The position numbers were made by a program, and so were the translations under genes. 13,284 nt of DNA, from the NCBI GenBank assembly GCA_017431185.1, contig JAFRLP010000636.1:1-13284 (forward strand), written 5' to 3'. The notes beneath the pieces are model-generated. The model was given only the letters and a program-made list of their open reading frames with translations, made no database searches and was not told the DNA's origin. Of this stretch, positions 5,774 to 13,284 are shown one piece after another (the first letter of the stretch is position 1; each line of letters starts with the position of its first letter). The stretch comes from Victivallales bacterium. GTDB taxonomy: Bacteria > Verrucomicrobiota > Lentisphaeria > Oligosphaerales > Oligosphaeraceae.

Positions 5774-8250
5774 AAGAGAATCGCATCATTCTGGACGGCC
5801 CCGACTGGGAAGCCGATTATTTCCTCTCCCTGGAGGCCTACGCCACCTGGACAGGGCGCAGCCGCAGCCTTCACAACATGCTGCGCCAGAGCGCCCAGAG
5901 TTCCGGTTTCCACACGGGAGCCCCCGTGCCCGGCGCATTGAAAGGCACGATTCCCGGCTGTGACCGCACTTTCCTGCTGGAGAACGGCCTGTGCGACGAG
6001 CCGTTCCATGGAAGGAACCTGGAGCACACGGAATGGGCGGAAAAGTACTCCTGGGGATTCCGCCGCACCTTCCGCGTGCCGAAGGAGTGGGATGGCTGCC
6101 GGGTCATCCTGGACTTTGCCGGAGTGGACTATGCCGGCCACGTGTTCCTCAACGGCCATTGGCTTGAGGAGTTCGAGGGAATGTTCCAGCCGCTCTCCAT
6201 TGACGTCACGGAACAGTTGAGATTCGACGGGGAGAACCTGCTTGCGGTGGTGTTCAGTCCGGCGCCCAAGGGGCTGGCGAACCACCAGGACAAGGGACCT
6301 GCCGATTTCGGCAAACTGCACCGCACACAAATTGGCTTTGGCTGGGACTGGTCGCGCGGAATCGTGCCCGTCGGCATCTGGGACAGCGTGACGCTCACCG
6401 CCTACCGCCGTACACGCGTCAGGGACTTTCTGCTGCACTGGGACGGGCAGGCCGCCACCTTGGAACTGGACGTGGAGTCCCGCCATGACCAGGAACTGCC
6501 CCTGCGGCTGAGCCTGTCGCCCGCCACCTTCCAGGGGAAAAAGGCCACCGCCAAGTCCAGCGTATGCCTGGCGGCGGGGTCCAACCGCATCACCGTGTCC
6601 GTGCCCCTGCCCGCCGACCTGCGGCTCTGGCAGCCCAACCAGGGCGACGGACGCGCCCCCGCCCTGTATGACCTGGACATTGAACTTGACGGCGTTCCGT
6701 TCCTCAAGACCATCGGTTTCCGCCAGGTGAGGACAGTGCGCACGCCCGACTCCCCCGAACAGGCCAGCAACCTCACCTTCCAGGTCAATGGCCAGAGCGT
6801 CTTCGGACGCGGGGTCAACTGGGTGCCCGCCGACCTGATTGCCTCGCGGGTCACCCCCGCCGACTACGAATACCTGGTGGCCACGGCGGCTGCCGCCGGA
6901 ATCAACCTCTTCCGCGTCTGGGGGGGCGGCTACATCGAGAAGGACTCCTTCTATGAGTGCTGCGACCGCCACGGCATTCTGGTCTGGCAGGAGTTCCCGC
7001 ACGCCTGCACCACCACCCCCAAGACCGTCGAGTTCATGACGGTGGCCGCCAGGCAGGGGGAGTCCATCATCCGCAAACTGCGGAACCACCCTTGCATGGC
7101 CCTGTTCGTCGGCGGCAATGAACTTCAATACTACAACGAACTGCCAGACAGCCCGCTGCTTCTCAAGTACGGTGAACTGGTGCAGAAACTGACGGACGGC
7201 CTTCCCTACCGCGTCACCTCTCCAGACAAATCGCGGCCTGGCGAGCGTCATCACGGCCCCTGGAATTTCCGGTCGCACGCGGACTGCAACGCGCATTTCC
7301 GTCAACTGGCCAGCGAGGTCGGGTGCAATGGCATGCCGGAGTACGAGTCCCTGCGTCAATTCATACCGAGGCAGGAACTGAAGGCGGGGTTCGGCCCCAG
7401 CTTCGACTACCATTTCTTCCACCACTCCGGGCCGCACGACCTCTGGAAGCCAGTCCACGACTGGTTTGACGTGCAGAAAATCGAGCAGGTCTGCCAGGCC
7501 TCCATGATGGCGCAGGCGGATGTGGTGCAGTACCAGTTGGAGCACTACCGCCGACTGTTCCCGCGGGCGGCGGCATGCATCCACTGGCAGTACAACGAGC
7601 CTTGGCCCACGGGGGCCTGGAGCACCGTCGATTACTATGGACGCGCCAAGATGGCCCATTACGCGATGGGGCACGCATGCCAGCCAATCCTGCTCTCGCT
7701 CAAGGACGACTCCTGGGCGTGCAGGGGGGACAAATTCACGGGCGAGTGGTTCATCACCTGCGACCATGATTTCACGGGAAAGGCCTCACTCACCATCATC
7801 ACGGGGGAAGGAGCGCCTCTGTTTGACAAAACTGTAAAGGGGAAATGGAAACCAGGAACCCACCAGTTGGAGAATGCGTCCTTCCCTCTGCCCAAGCAGC
7901 CCACCTTGCTGCTGGCGCTATTCCGGCTCAACGGCGAGTACGCCAGCCATCGACTGTATGGCTGCCCTGATTTCCGCACCGCATTCCGTCTTCCCCAGGC
8001 GTCCCTGACGCTTGCCCGCATCGATGACCGGAATCTCGCCATCACCAACAACAGCGGCGTCCCTGCCATCAATGTCCACCTGGAGTTTCCGAAATGGCAA
8101 CCCAAGGAGTACATCCTCTCTGACGACTACCAGTGCCTGGCGCCGGGCGAAACCCGCCACTTGCGGCTGCTGGCGCGCCCCACTGCATCCACCCCTGTCA
8201 AAATCCGCCTGACCGGCTGGAATGTCTCCACCATGAACTGCAATCTTTGA
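5770..8250 (+). CDS. GH2 beta-mannosidase
   Basis: This 826-residue cytoplasmic exo-beta-mannosidase (no signal peptide) hydrolyses terminal beta-D-mannose from manno-oligosaccharides or N-glycan cores. The order is a sugar-binding jelly roll (residues about 5-190; FRVPKEWDG, VFLNGHWLEEFEGMF), an immunoglobulin-like domain (about 200-320), then a TIM barrel from about 330 (GRGVNWVPADLI, INLFRVWGGGYIEKDSFY, GILVWQEFPHAC). The catalytic pair is Glu451 (acid/base, in VGGNE) and Glu516 (nucleophile, in ASEVG). Substrate-pocket motifs YNEPWPTGAWSTVDYYGR and C-terminal beta domains follow. Length and motifs are standard for GH2 beta-mannosidases. ATG 5770 overlaps the LacI stop; a TTG at 5761 is less likely. 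There is no Shine-Dalgarno, which fits translational coupling. The aldolase gene starts 7 bases after the stop. Confidence 0.93.
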   Translation: MKENRIILDGPDWEADYFLSLEAYATWTGRSRSLHNMLRQSAQSSGFHTGAPVPGALKGTIPGCDRTFLLENGLCDEPFHGRNLEHTEWAEKYSWGFRRTFRVPKEWDGCRVILDFAGVDYAGHVFLNGHWLEEFEGMFQPLSIDVTEQLRFDGENLLAVVFSPAPKGLANHQDKGPADFGKLHRTQIGFGWDWSRGIVPVGIWDSVTLTAYRRTRVRDFLLHWDGQAATLELDVESRHDQELPLRLSLSPATFQGKKATAKSSVCLAAGSNRITVSVPLPADLRLWQPNQGDGRAPALYDLDIELDGVPFLKTIGFRQVRTVRTPDSPEQASNLTFQVNGQSVFGRGVNWVPADLIASRVTPADYEYLVATAAAAGINLFRVWGGGYIEKDSFYECCDRHGILVWQEFPHACTTTPKTVEFMTVAARQGESIIRKLRNHPCMALFVGGNELQYYNELPDSPLLLKYGELVQKLTDGLPYRVTSPDKSRPGERHHGPWNFRSHADCNAHFRQLASEVGCNGMPEYESLRQFIPRQELKAGFGPSFDYHFFHHSGPHDLWKPVHDWFDVQKIEQVCQASMMAQADVVQYQLEHYRRLFPRAAACIHWQYNEPWPTGAWSTVDYYGRAKMAHYAMGHACQPILLSLKDDSWACRGDKFTGEWFITCDHDFTGKASLTIITGEGAPLFDKTVKGKWKPGTHQLENASFPLPKQPTLLLALFRLNGEYASHRLYGCPDFRTAFRLPQASLTLARIDDRNLAITNNSGVPAINVHLEFPKWQPKEYILSDDYQCLAPGETRHLRLLARPTASTPVKIRLTGWNVSTMNCNL

Positions 8251-8257
8251 CCGAACA

Positions 8258-9103
8258 ATGCCTCTCATCAGAATGGACACCCTGCTGGTGGCGGCCCGAA
8301 GCAAAGGGCAGGCCATCGGCGCCTTCGAATGCTGGAACAGCGACAACATCCACGCCATCGCCAAGGCCGCGGCGGAGACCGGCAGCCCCGTCATCTTCCA
8401 GGCCAGCCCCGCCGAATGCGGTCTGATGGGCGGGGCGGACGTGCTGCGCCGCATTGTCGAGACCTACGTCGGGAAGTTCGGAGTCACCGCCGCGCTGCAC
8501 CTTGACCATGGCTCCACCATCGCCCACGTCCAGGAGTGCCTGGAGGCGGGCTTCACCTCCGTGATGCTGGACGCATCCACTCTGCCATACGAGGAGAACT
8601 GCGCCCTGGCACAGCAGACCTGCGCCCTGGCGCACCCCCGCGGCGTCTCCGTGGAGGCGGAACTGGGGCACGTCGGCGGCGCGGCGGAGGGGGGCGTCGC
8701 CGCCGAGTCCGCACTGACCGTTCCAGAGGAGGCGGAGCGGTTCGTCGCCGAAAGCGGAGTGGATTGCCTGGCGGTGGCCATCGGCACGGTTCACGGCGAC
8801 TACCGGGGAAAACCGGAATTGAGGCTGACGCGCCTTCGGGAGATTGCCTCCCGCGTCACCGTTCCGCTGGTGCTTCATGGCGGCAGTGGCACGCCGCCTG
8901 ACCAACTGGCCAAGGCCATCGCCCTGGGCATCGCCAAAATCAACATCTGCACGGAAATCGACAAGACCTACATCGCGGCCATCAAGGAGGCGGAAGGACA
9001 TCTCACCCCCTCGGTGCCAGGAAATTTCTACCGGCCAGCCATCGCGGCGGTCGCCTCGCATGTTTCCCGTCTCATCAGACAATTCCAAGGAGAAAACCAA
9101 TGA
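8258..9103 (+). CDS. Class II ketose-bisphosphate aldolase (fructose/tagatose-bisphosphate aldolase family)
   Basis: This 281-residue zinc-dependent aldolase cleaves fructose-1,6- or tagatose-1,6-bisphosphate into glycerone phosphate and glyceraldehyde-3-phosphate. Signatures are GAFECWNSDN (20-30), LHLDHG with catalytic Asp83 and zinc ligand His84, SVMLDAS (101-107), VEAELGHVGG (132-141), AIGTVHG with zinc ligand His179, LHGGSG with zinc ligand His207 (206-211), and KINICTE (228-233). The length matches the GatY/KbaY/Fba group; the exact ketose cannot be decided from motifs. It follows the mannosidase by 7 bases with no visible Shine-Dalgarno, and ATG 8273 is an alternative start. It overlaps the isomerase by ATGA. 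A sugar kinase feeding it must lie elsewhere. Confidence 0.92.
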   Translation: MPLIRMDTLLVAARSKGQAIGAFECWNSDNIHAIAKAAAETGSPVIFQASPAECGLMGGADVLRRIVETYVGKFGVTAALHLDHGSTIAHVQECLEAGFTSVMLDASTLPYEENCALAQQTCALAHPRGVSVEAELGHVGGAAEGGVAAESALTVPEEAERFVAESGVDCLAVAIGTVHGDYRGKPELRLTRLREIASRVTVPLVLHGGSGTPPDQLAKAIALGIAKINICTEIDKTYIAAIKEAEGHLTPSVPGNFYRPAIAAVASHVSRLIRQFQGENQ

Positions 9104-9768
9104 AACGCTCTGAAATCAACCAGTACCTTCGCGAGGCGGAGGAGTTTTTCGCCCGCCAGAATTTTCTCCTTCCTCCGTTTGCCAGATGGAGCGCCGAGGA
9201 GTGCCGTGCCAACCTCCCCGCCTGGCCTGAAATCCAGGGCTGCCAACTGGGTTGGGACATCACAGACTTCGGCGCCGATGACTTCCTGAAGAAGGGACTG
9301 CTCCTCTTCACCATCCGAAACGGTCGCCACGGCGTGCCTGGCAGCAAACCCTACGCCGAGAAAATCATGATCTCCCGCGTTGACCAGGTGACGCTCCTGC
9401 ACTGCCACATCACCAAAACCGAGGACATCATCAACCGCGGTGGCGGCAGACTCGTCTTCCAGTTCTACAACCGCGCAGGCGAAAACGACCTAGCCGACAC
9501 CCCTGTCACCGTGTTTGGCGACGGACGCCCGCACCACCTTCCCGCAGGGGGGAAAATCTCCCTCTCGCCCGGGGAAAGCCTCACCCTTACGCCAGGACTC
9601 TTCCACGCATTCTGGGGCGAGGGAGCAGACGTGATGGTCGGGGAGGTCTCCGCCGTGAACGACGACCACAACGACAATCTCTTCCACGAACCGCAACGCC
9701 GGTTCCCCAAGGTCGAAGAGGACGAAAAGCCAATCCACCTCCTCGTCAGCGACTACCCGCCAGCATAG
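9100..9768 (+). CDS. D-lyxose isomerase family protein (D-lyxose/D-mannose ketol-isomerase)
   Basis: This 222-residue cupin-type sugar isomerase has the D-lyxose isomerase metal site HCHITKTED (His101, His103, Lys106, Glu108) and the later His169 in TPGLFHAFWGEG. Other family-like segments are GWDITDFGADDF and EKIMISRVDQVTLLHCH. Known members interconvert D-lyxose and D-xylulose and also D-mannose and D-fructose. Beside a beta-mannosidase, the mannose-to-fructose activity is the likely physiological one (inference). The length is usual for the family. The start overlaps the aldolase stop (ATGA), and AAGGAG lies 7 bases upstream. There is no export signal. It is the last gene of the tight operon. 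Confidence 0.92.
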   Translation: MKRSEINQYLREAEEFFARQNFLLPPFARWSAEECRANLPAWPEIQGCQLGWDITDFGADDFLKKGLLLFTIRNGRHGVPGSKPYAEKIMISRVDQVTLLHCHITKTEDIINRGGGRLVFQFYNRAGENDLADTPVTVFGDGRPHHLPAGGKISLSPGESLTLTPGLFHAFWGEGADVMVGEVSAVNDDHNDNLFHEPQRRFPKVEEDEKPIHLLVSDYPPA

Positions 9769-9800
9769 CCTCCCCAAAAAACACCCCCCCACGAAAGCGC

Positions 9801-9822
9801 AGGGGTGAAACCCTTTTTAATT
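9801..9822 (+). terminator. Weak intrinsic terminator-like hairpin
   Basis: AGGGGT and ACCCTT (9801-9815, one G-U pair) form a 6-bp stem with a GAA loop, followed by TTTTAATT. It lies 33 bases after the isomerase stop. The stem is short, so read-through into the next gene is plausible. The T-rich tail runs into the second candidate operator. Confidence 0.35.
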
Positions 9823-9833
9823 AAACCTTTAAT
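9820..9833. promoter_or_regulatory. Candidate LacI-family operator 2
   Basis: ATTAAACCTTTAAT is palindromic except at its central pair and matches the site at 4727-4740 in 12 of 14 positions. It lies 31 bases before the start of the exported protein. If bound by the LacI-type regulator, it would place the exported protein under the same control as the mannosidase operon. AT-richness makes a chance match possible. Confidence 0.35.
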
Positions 9834-9864
9834 TCAACCATTCACCTTTGGACAGGAGAGAGCC

Positions 9865-12800
9865 ATGAAAAAGACGATGACGATTTTGCTGTTGACGGCA
9901 TGCGTGGCCTGGAGTGCGCCATTGCTTCAGGAGGACTTTTCCCAAGGTCTTGGGGAGTGGCGCTGCGCCCAGCAGGGGGATGGCCAGGTTGTCCTGCACA
10001 AGGCGACGGTGGTGGATGGCAAACGCTGCGTGGAGATTGCGGGGGACGAGTCGAATCCCAAGAATCCCTTTGTGATTCTGGGCAGGCAACTGCCGCCCTT
10101 GGAGGATGGGGCGACCTACCGCGTCTCCTTCCGCTTCAAGACCAGGATAGCGCCCGACATCAGGAAGCAATTGCGGGTCCGCCTTCAGCAATACGATGCC
10201 AAGGGCGGAAACCTGGGCGGCGGGGCAGACGTGTTCTTCTATGACCGCGACGGCTGGCGCGTCTTTGACTGCGCCTTCAAAAGCGCGGCTGGGGCGGCAA
10301 AGTCCTATCTTTACCTGGAAACAGGCAACCTGAGCAGCACAGACCGGCTTTGGCTGACCGACCTGGCCATGGAGAAGACCGCGGACAACGACCGGGGACT
10401 GCTTGCCAACGGCGGCTTCGAACTGGGGCTGGCGCCCTGGATGTCGTTCCAGCAGCGGGGCGGCTGGCGCCAGCTCTACACCATGAGTCCCGACACGCCC
10501 TTCGGCAAACGCTGCCTGGACATCACCGGCGACCCTGAAAACAAGTCCAACCGACTGGTCATCCTGAACCAGCAGCTGAGCGCCTTCGAGCCAGAGACCG
10601 AATACCTGCTTTCATTCCAGTTCCGCTGTCTCGTCAAGGAGAAGTCCAAGGGCAAGCTGTTCTACGTTCATGTCCAGCAGCTGGACGCCAAGGGCAACCG
10701 TCTCAAGGGCTACGAAGCGCATCTCCCGCTGGACAGCGACCTGTGGACCTACCGCCAGCTCACCTTCACCACCCTGCCCAACGCCGCCAAGGTCGCCATC
10801 CATTTCTGCACCGCCGAACTCCGGCCCGAAGACCACATTTACCTGGACGAAGTGACCGTCGAGAAGGCGCAGACCCCGGGAGCCCCCTTTGACGCCGGGA
10901 AACTGGTCGCGGCCAAGTGCGAGGTCCGTCAAAGCCAGGCGGGCGTGGCGAGGATAGATCCCGCGACAGGTCTGCTGGCCAGCCTGGAACTCGCGGGGCA
11001 GACAGTCATCCCGCCGGCGGAGAACGCCAGCGTCATCTACGCCTCCCGCGGCGACCGTGAGGAAATGCTCTCCGGCAAGGGCGAACCCGGCAAGGCCTTC
11101 CCGTTCCGCGCCACCGCGGAGTACTCCTGGGAGGGAGGGGAATTCCGCGAAGTCGTCCTTATCGAGGCGACTGCCGACGCCAGCGGCCCGTTCAAGCTCG
11201 GCGTGAGGCACGGTGCGCAGCCTGGCGTGTGGGACAACATCGTCTGCGGTCTGTTCCCCGTGCGGGTCATCCCGTTTGACAAGCCCACGGTGTTCAGCTA
11301 CGGGACAGCGCCGAATGACCTGAACCTGACACAGTTGGATTTGTACCAGGGATACATCATGCCGCTGCTGGTGCTGGAAGGCGAAAAGAGCTACCTCTCC
11401 ATCTCCAGCCACAGCTACGATGACGCGGTGACCTTCCGCCCGAACATTCCCCAGGGGTATGTCTCGACCGTGGAGCGCAATCCGCTGTCGGTGCGCAAGG
11501 GCGACAGGTTCCGCCTCGAACTGAACTGGCGGCTCTTTGACCGCCAAAAGGCGATGCTGCGGGATGTGTGGCGCGCCGCCATCCTGACGATACGCTCGGA
11601 GAACCCGATGCTGAAGGAATTCTTCCCTGTCCGCGACCCGGGGCCGCGCACGGTCGTTCCCGGCCCGCTGGGAGCGGTGACGGGGTTCAAGGAGTCGCGG
11701 GTCCAGCGCCTCTATCCGCACAGCGCCATCTGGCAGGCCTGGCACGACGACGTATTCGAGGATTTCCCCATCACCGGCTCGTGGTGGAACGGCTCCACCG
11801 AATACCGCGAAAAACTCACCCCGGAGAAGGTCAAGGCGCACTTTGACGACCTGAAGGCGCGGGGCTTCTCCGTCATCGCCTACATCCGCACCTTCTGCAA
11901 CCTGGAACTGGCGGGCAAGCAGTACCCCGCGAACTGGCTGCGCAACGCACCAGGAGGAGGCGTTCAACTCTACGGAGGCGGCTATCGGCGCCAGTTCCCC
12001 AAGCATGTCCAGGAGGACACGGGCTTCAAGGAAATCGTCTGGGGAATGTTCGACACCTTCCAGCCTGGCTGCCTGGATTTCCTGCTCGACCGCTTCACCA
12101 AGGTCGTTGACGCCTACCATCCCTGGGCTGTCGGGTGGGACTGCGCGGGTTTCGGCCCGGAGGATTTCCTGATGGTCGCCAGCTTCACCGAAAAACTGCG
12201 CAAGAGCGGCAATCCAACCCGAGTGGTCGGCAACGAGTGCGTCGGCCCCATCACCGCCTATCTGGACTGGACCATCATCGAGAACGGCTTTGTCGGCGGC
12301 AAGACCCCCTACGACTTCGAGATTGCGCGCGCCCTCCCCCTCCCCATCGTCTGCCTGGAACGGTTCAACCTCGCGGAGGCAGCCGTCCAGAATTTCCTCA
12401 ACGGCAAGCGCACCTGGCTGCGTCCCTGGGGACTTGACTGGACAAAGCGCTACCTGGCGTTCCTCGTGGCGAAGGAGCCTGCCCTGCGCGGGACTCCCAA
12501 AGTCATGGAGCACCACTGCCAGGTCAACTGGTACCTCAAGGACTTGTCCTTGGGCGCCTCCGCTGGCGTGCCCGAAGAGGCCAAGCCCACGCCTGAGCCG
12601 CTTCTCCGCATGAACGACGTCAACGGAGTCATCCGCATCGACCGCAGTTTCGCCCTCCGCTTCCCCAACGGACGGGATGCGGACGGGCCGCTCACCGCCT
12701 GCGCCTGGGCCGACTCCAAGAGCGGGCATTTCCGCCTGGCCGGCTACAACGAGGCCACGGAGGACAGGGAGTTCCGCCTGCGCCTTGACCCAGCCGCCTT

Positions 12801-12969
12801 CGCCGAGCAGGGGTGGTCAGTCGCCCAAATCAAGAACTGCGAGGCGTTCCTTTGCACCCCCGCCGAGTACAAGCCCGTCACGCTCACCTTCGCCGACAAC
12901 GGCGGGATGCCCGAAATCCGCTGCACCCTCCCCGCCTACACCGCTCTGCATGTCTTCGCCGAAAAATAA
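9865..12969 (+). CDS. Exported multidomain glycoside hydrolase-like protein of unassigned family
   Basis: This 1034-residue protein starts at ATG 9865, chosen because GGAGAG lies just upstream and a signal peptide follows at once (MKKTMTILLLTACVAWSA, cleavage near residue 18). The LTAC inside it also fits a lipobox, so a lipoprotein is possible. Two similar jelly-roll, CBM-like domains follow: about 20-175 (EDFSQGLGEW, FVILGRQLPPLEDGATYRVSFRFK) and about 180-335 (NGGFELGLAPW, LVILNQQLSAFEPETEYLLSFQFR). A beta-sandwich comes next (about 345-580), then a TIM-barrel-like region (about 620-920) with RGFSVIAYIRTF, VGWDCAGFG (Asp759) and VVGNECVG (Glu791) as candidate catalytic acids, then a C-terminal beta domain. 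I do not recognise the catalytic family. The context suggests attack on a mannose-containing glycan outside the cytoplasm. Confidence 0.85.
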   Translation: MKKTMTILLLTACVAWSAPLLQEDFSQGLGEWRCAQQGDGQVVLHKATVVDGKRCVEIAGDESNPKNPFVILGRQLPPLEDGATYRVSFRFKTRIAPDIRKQLRVRLQQYDAKGGNLGGGADVFFYDRDGWRVFDCAFKSAAGAAKSYLYLETGNLSSTDRLWLTDLAMEKTADNDRGLLANGGFELGLAPWMSFQQRGGWRQLYTMSPDTPFGKRCLDITGDPENKSNRLVILNQQLSAFEPETEYLLSFQFRCLVKEKSKGKLFYVHVQQLDAKGNRLKGYEAHLPLDSDLWTYRQLTFTTLPNAAKVAIHFCTAELRPEDHIYLDEVTVEKAQTPGAPFDAGKLVAAKCEVRQSQAGVARIDPATGLLASLELAGQTVIPPAENASVIYASRGDREEMLSGKGEPGKAFPFRATAEYSWEGGEFREVVLIEATADASGPFKLGVRHGAQPGVWDNIVCGLFPVRVIPFDKPTVFSYGTAPNDLNLTQLDLYQGYIMPLLVLEGEKSYLSISSHSYDDAVTFRPNIPQGYVSTVERNPLSVRKGDRFRLELNWRLFDRQKAMLRDVWRAAILTIRSENPMLKEFFPVRDPGPRTVVPGPLGAVTGFKESRVQRLYPHSAIWQAWHDDVFEDFPITGSWWNGSTEYREKLTPEKVKAHFDDLKARGFSVIAYIRTFCNLELAGKQYPANWLRNAPGGGVQLYGGGYRRQFPKHVQEDTGFKEIVWGMFDTFQPGCLDFLLDRFTKVVDAYHPWAVGWDCAGFGPEDFLMVASFTEKLRKSGNPTRVVGNECVGPITAYLDWTIIENGFVGGKTPYDFEIARALPLPIVCLERFNLAEAAVQNFLNGKRTWLRPWGLDWTKRYLAFLVAKEPALRGTPKVMEHHCQVNWYLKDLSLGASAGVPEEAKPTPEPLLRMNDVNGVIRIDRSFALRFPNGRDADGPLTACAWADSKSGHFRLAGYNEATEDREFRLRLDPAAFAEQGWSVAQIKNCEAFLCTPAEYKPVTLTFADNGGMPEIRCTLPAYTALHVFAEK

Positions 12970-13005
12970 ATTTACCCACCAACACCAATAAAAGGAGAAC
13001 GAAAG

Positions 13006-13056
13006 ATGAACCAAAAATCGCACGGTTTCACGCTCATCGAACTGCTTGTAGTTTAG
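13006..13056 (+). pseudogene. Prepilin-type leader, gene cut after 16 codons
   Basis: AAAAGGAG lies 9-10 bases before ATG 13006, and the frame reads MNQKSHGFTLIELLVV before a TAG. This is the type IV prepilin/pseudopilin N-terminal cleavage and methylation motif: cleavage after Gly7, Phe8 methylated, Glu12 at +5. In intact genes the hydrophobic core continues with IAIIAILA-like residues and a globular domain. Here it breaks off at about base 13053 and the following DNA is AT-rich and unrelated. The gene is thus interrupted by an insertion or a rearrangement, or the contig is chimeric here. It lies 36 bases after the exported protein. Confidence 0.75.
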
Positions 13057-13151
13057 TCATTTGCATTACAGTGAAATATTAGCCTATTTTCTACTTGAAT
13101 CCACTATGAAACCTGCATTTTTTAATCTTGTTCCTCTACTTGCCGAAATCG

Positions 13152-13284
13152 TCAAATTTGCTCGGAGATTTTCATGTTGGCAAAGTCCACGGTGACCTTG
13201 TGTTCGTCTGACGAGCCGTAGATGTATATGACCTCGATTTTAGCCTGCCTGAGGTCTATGACTTTCCTGTTTCCCTCCTTTGGC
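13152..13284 (-). CDS. C-terminal end of an unidentified protein, possibly a site-specific recombinase
   Basis: On the minus strand a frame enters from the right edge and runs 43 codons to a TGA at 13152-13154. It contains RQAKIEVIYIYGSSDEHKVT and then VDFANMKISEQI. The pattern of a basic stretch, IxVIYIY, a short turn and KVTVDF resembles the last strands of large serine recombinases (usually IExIxVY...xxVxIxF). That would fit a mobile element with its recombinase at the end next to an interrupted prepilin gene. The evidence is weak: no catalytic domain is within the window, and the composition is clearly lower in GC than the genes to the left. Confidence 0.35.
   Translation of the reverse strand, partial: PKEGNRKVIDLRQAKIEVIYIYGSSDEHKVTVDFANMKISEQI

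Noticed and set aside
5452..7767. A 771-codon open frame on the minus strand opposite the LacI and beta-mannosidase genes
   Set aside because: It is a shadow of high-GC coding DNA. The plus strand carries clear GH2 and LacI motifs, and the antisense product has no recognisable domain or proper start signal.
9805..9864. An upstream start for the exported protein
   Set aside because: It would bury the signal peptide behind 20 extra residues and overlap the hairpin. ATG 9865 has a ribosome site and starts a canonical signal peptide.
10612..12729. A 705-codon open frame on the minus strand opposite the exported glycosidase-like gene
   Set aside because: It has the same codon-bias shadow effect, and the plus-strand frame shows a signal peptide, domain-like segments and a Shine-Dalgarno.

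Overview
The window looks like chromosomal or metagenome-contig DNA from a carbohydrate-degrading bacterium, most likely of the PVC superphylum (Lentisphaerota/Victivallales-like). This is an inference. It rests on a prepilin-type leader (GFTLIELLVV) behind a strong Shine-Dalgarno, dense glycoside-hydrolase content with a LacI-family regulator inside the cluster, an uncharacterised DUF6067-type glycosidase, and high-GC genes separated by GC-rich hairpin repeats. No rRNA, tRNA or CRISPR array was seen.

Layout. Bases 1-60 hold, on the minus strand, a 20-codon internal piece of a GH78-like alpha-L-rhamnosidase. It abuts directly an N-terminally truncated DUF6067-type glycosidase (89-1522, +). 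A 4-base ATGA overlap couples this to an endonuclease/exonuclease/phosphatase (EEP) family enzyme (1519-2307, +). A perfect 10-bp hairpin separates it from a convergent mutarotase-like protein of unknown role (2430-3425, -). Then come a GC-rich repeat block (about 3600-3898: a long imperfect hairpin and two 94-bp tandem units), the 5' part of a GH43-like gene whose 3' end is replaced by that block (-), and a lower-GC stretch (4349-4747) with a perfect extended -10 on the minus strand, a possible sialidase remnant and a good plus-strand promoter.

The main intact unit is a plus-strand operon: LacI-type repressor (4748-5773), GH2 beta-mannosidase (5770-8250), class II ketose-bisphosphate aldolase (8258-9103) and D-lyxose/D-mannose isomerase (9100-9768). 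Two of its three junctions are ATGA overlaps and the third gap is 7 bases. After a short gap with a weak terminator-like hairpin comes an exported 1034-residue protein with two jelly-roll carbohydrate-binding-like domains and a TIM-barrel glycosidase-like domain (9865-12969). The proposed route (inference): the exported protein attacks a mannose-containing glycan, cytoplasmic beta-mannosidase releases mannose, the isomerase makes fructose, and after phosphorylation by kinases not present here the aldolase splits the sugar bisphosphate. Two near-identical 14-bp imperfect palindromes (4727-4740 and 9820-9833) are candidate operators linking the two promoter regions to the LacI regulator.

The right end again shows a break: a prepilin gene stops after 16 codons, exactly at its hydrophobic core, and low-GC DNA follows. 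This carries, on the minus strand, a 43-residue C-terminus that may belong to a site-specific recombinase. Both ends therefore show coding-to-foreign junctions, which could be real insertions or rearrangements, or chimeric contig ends.
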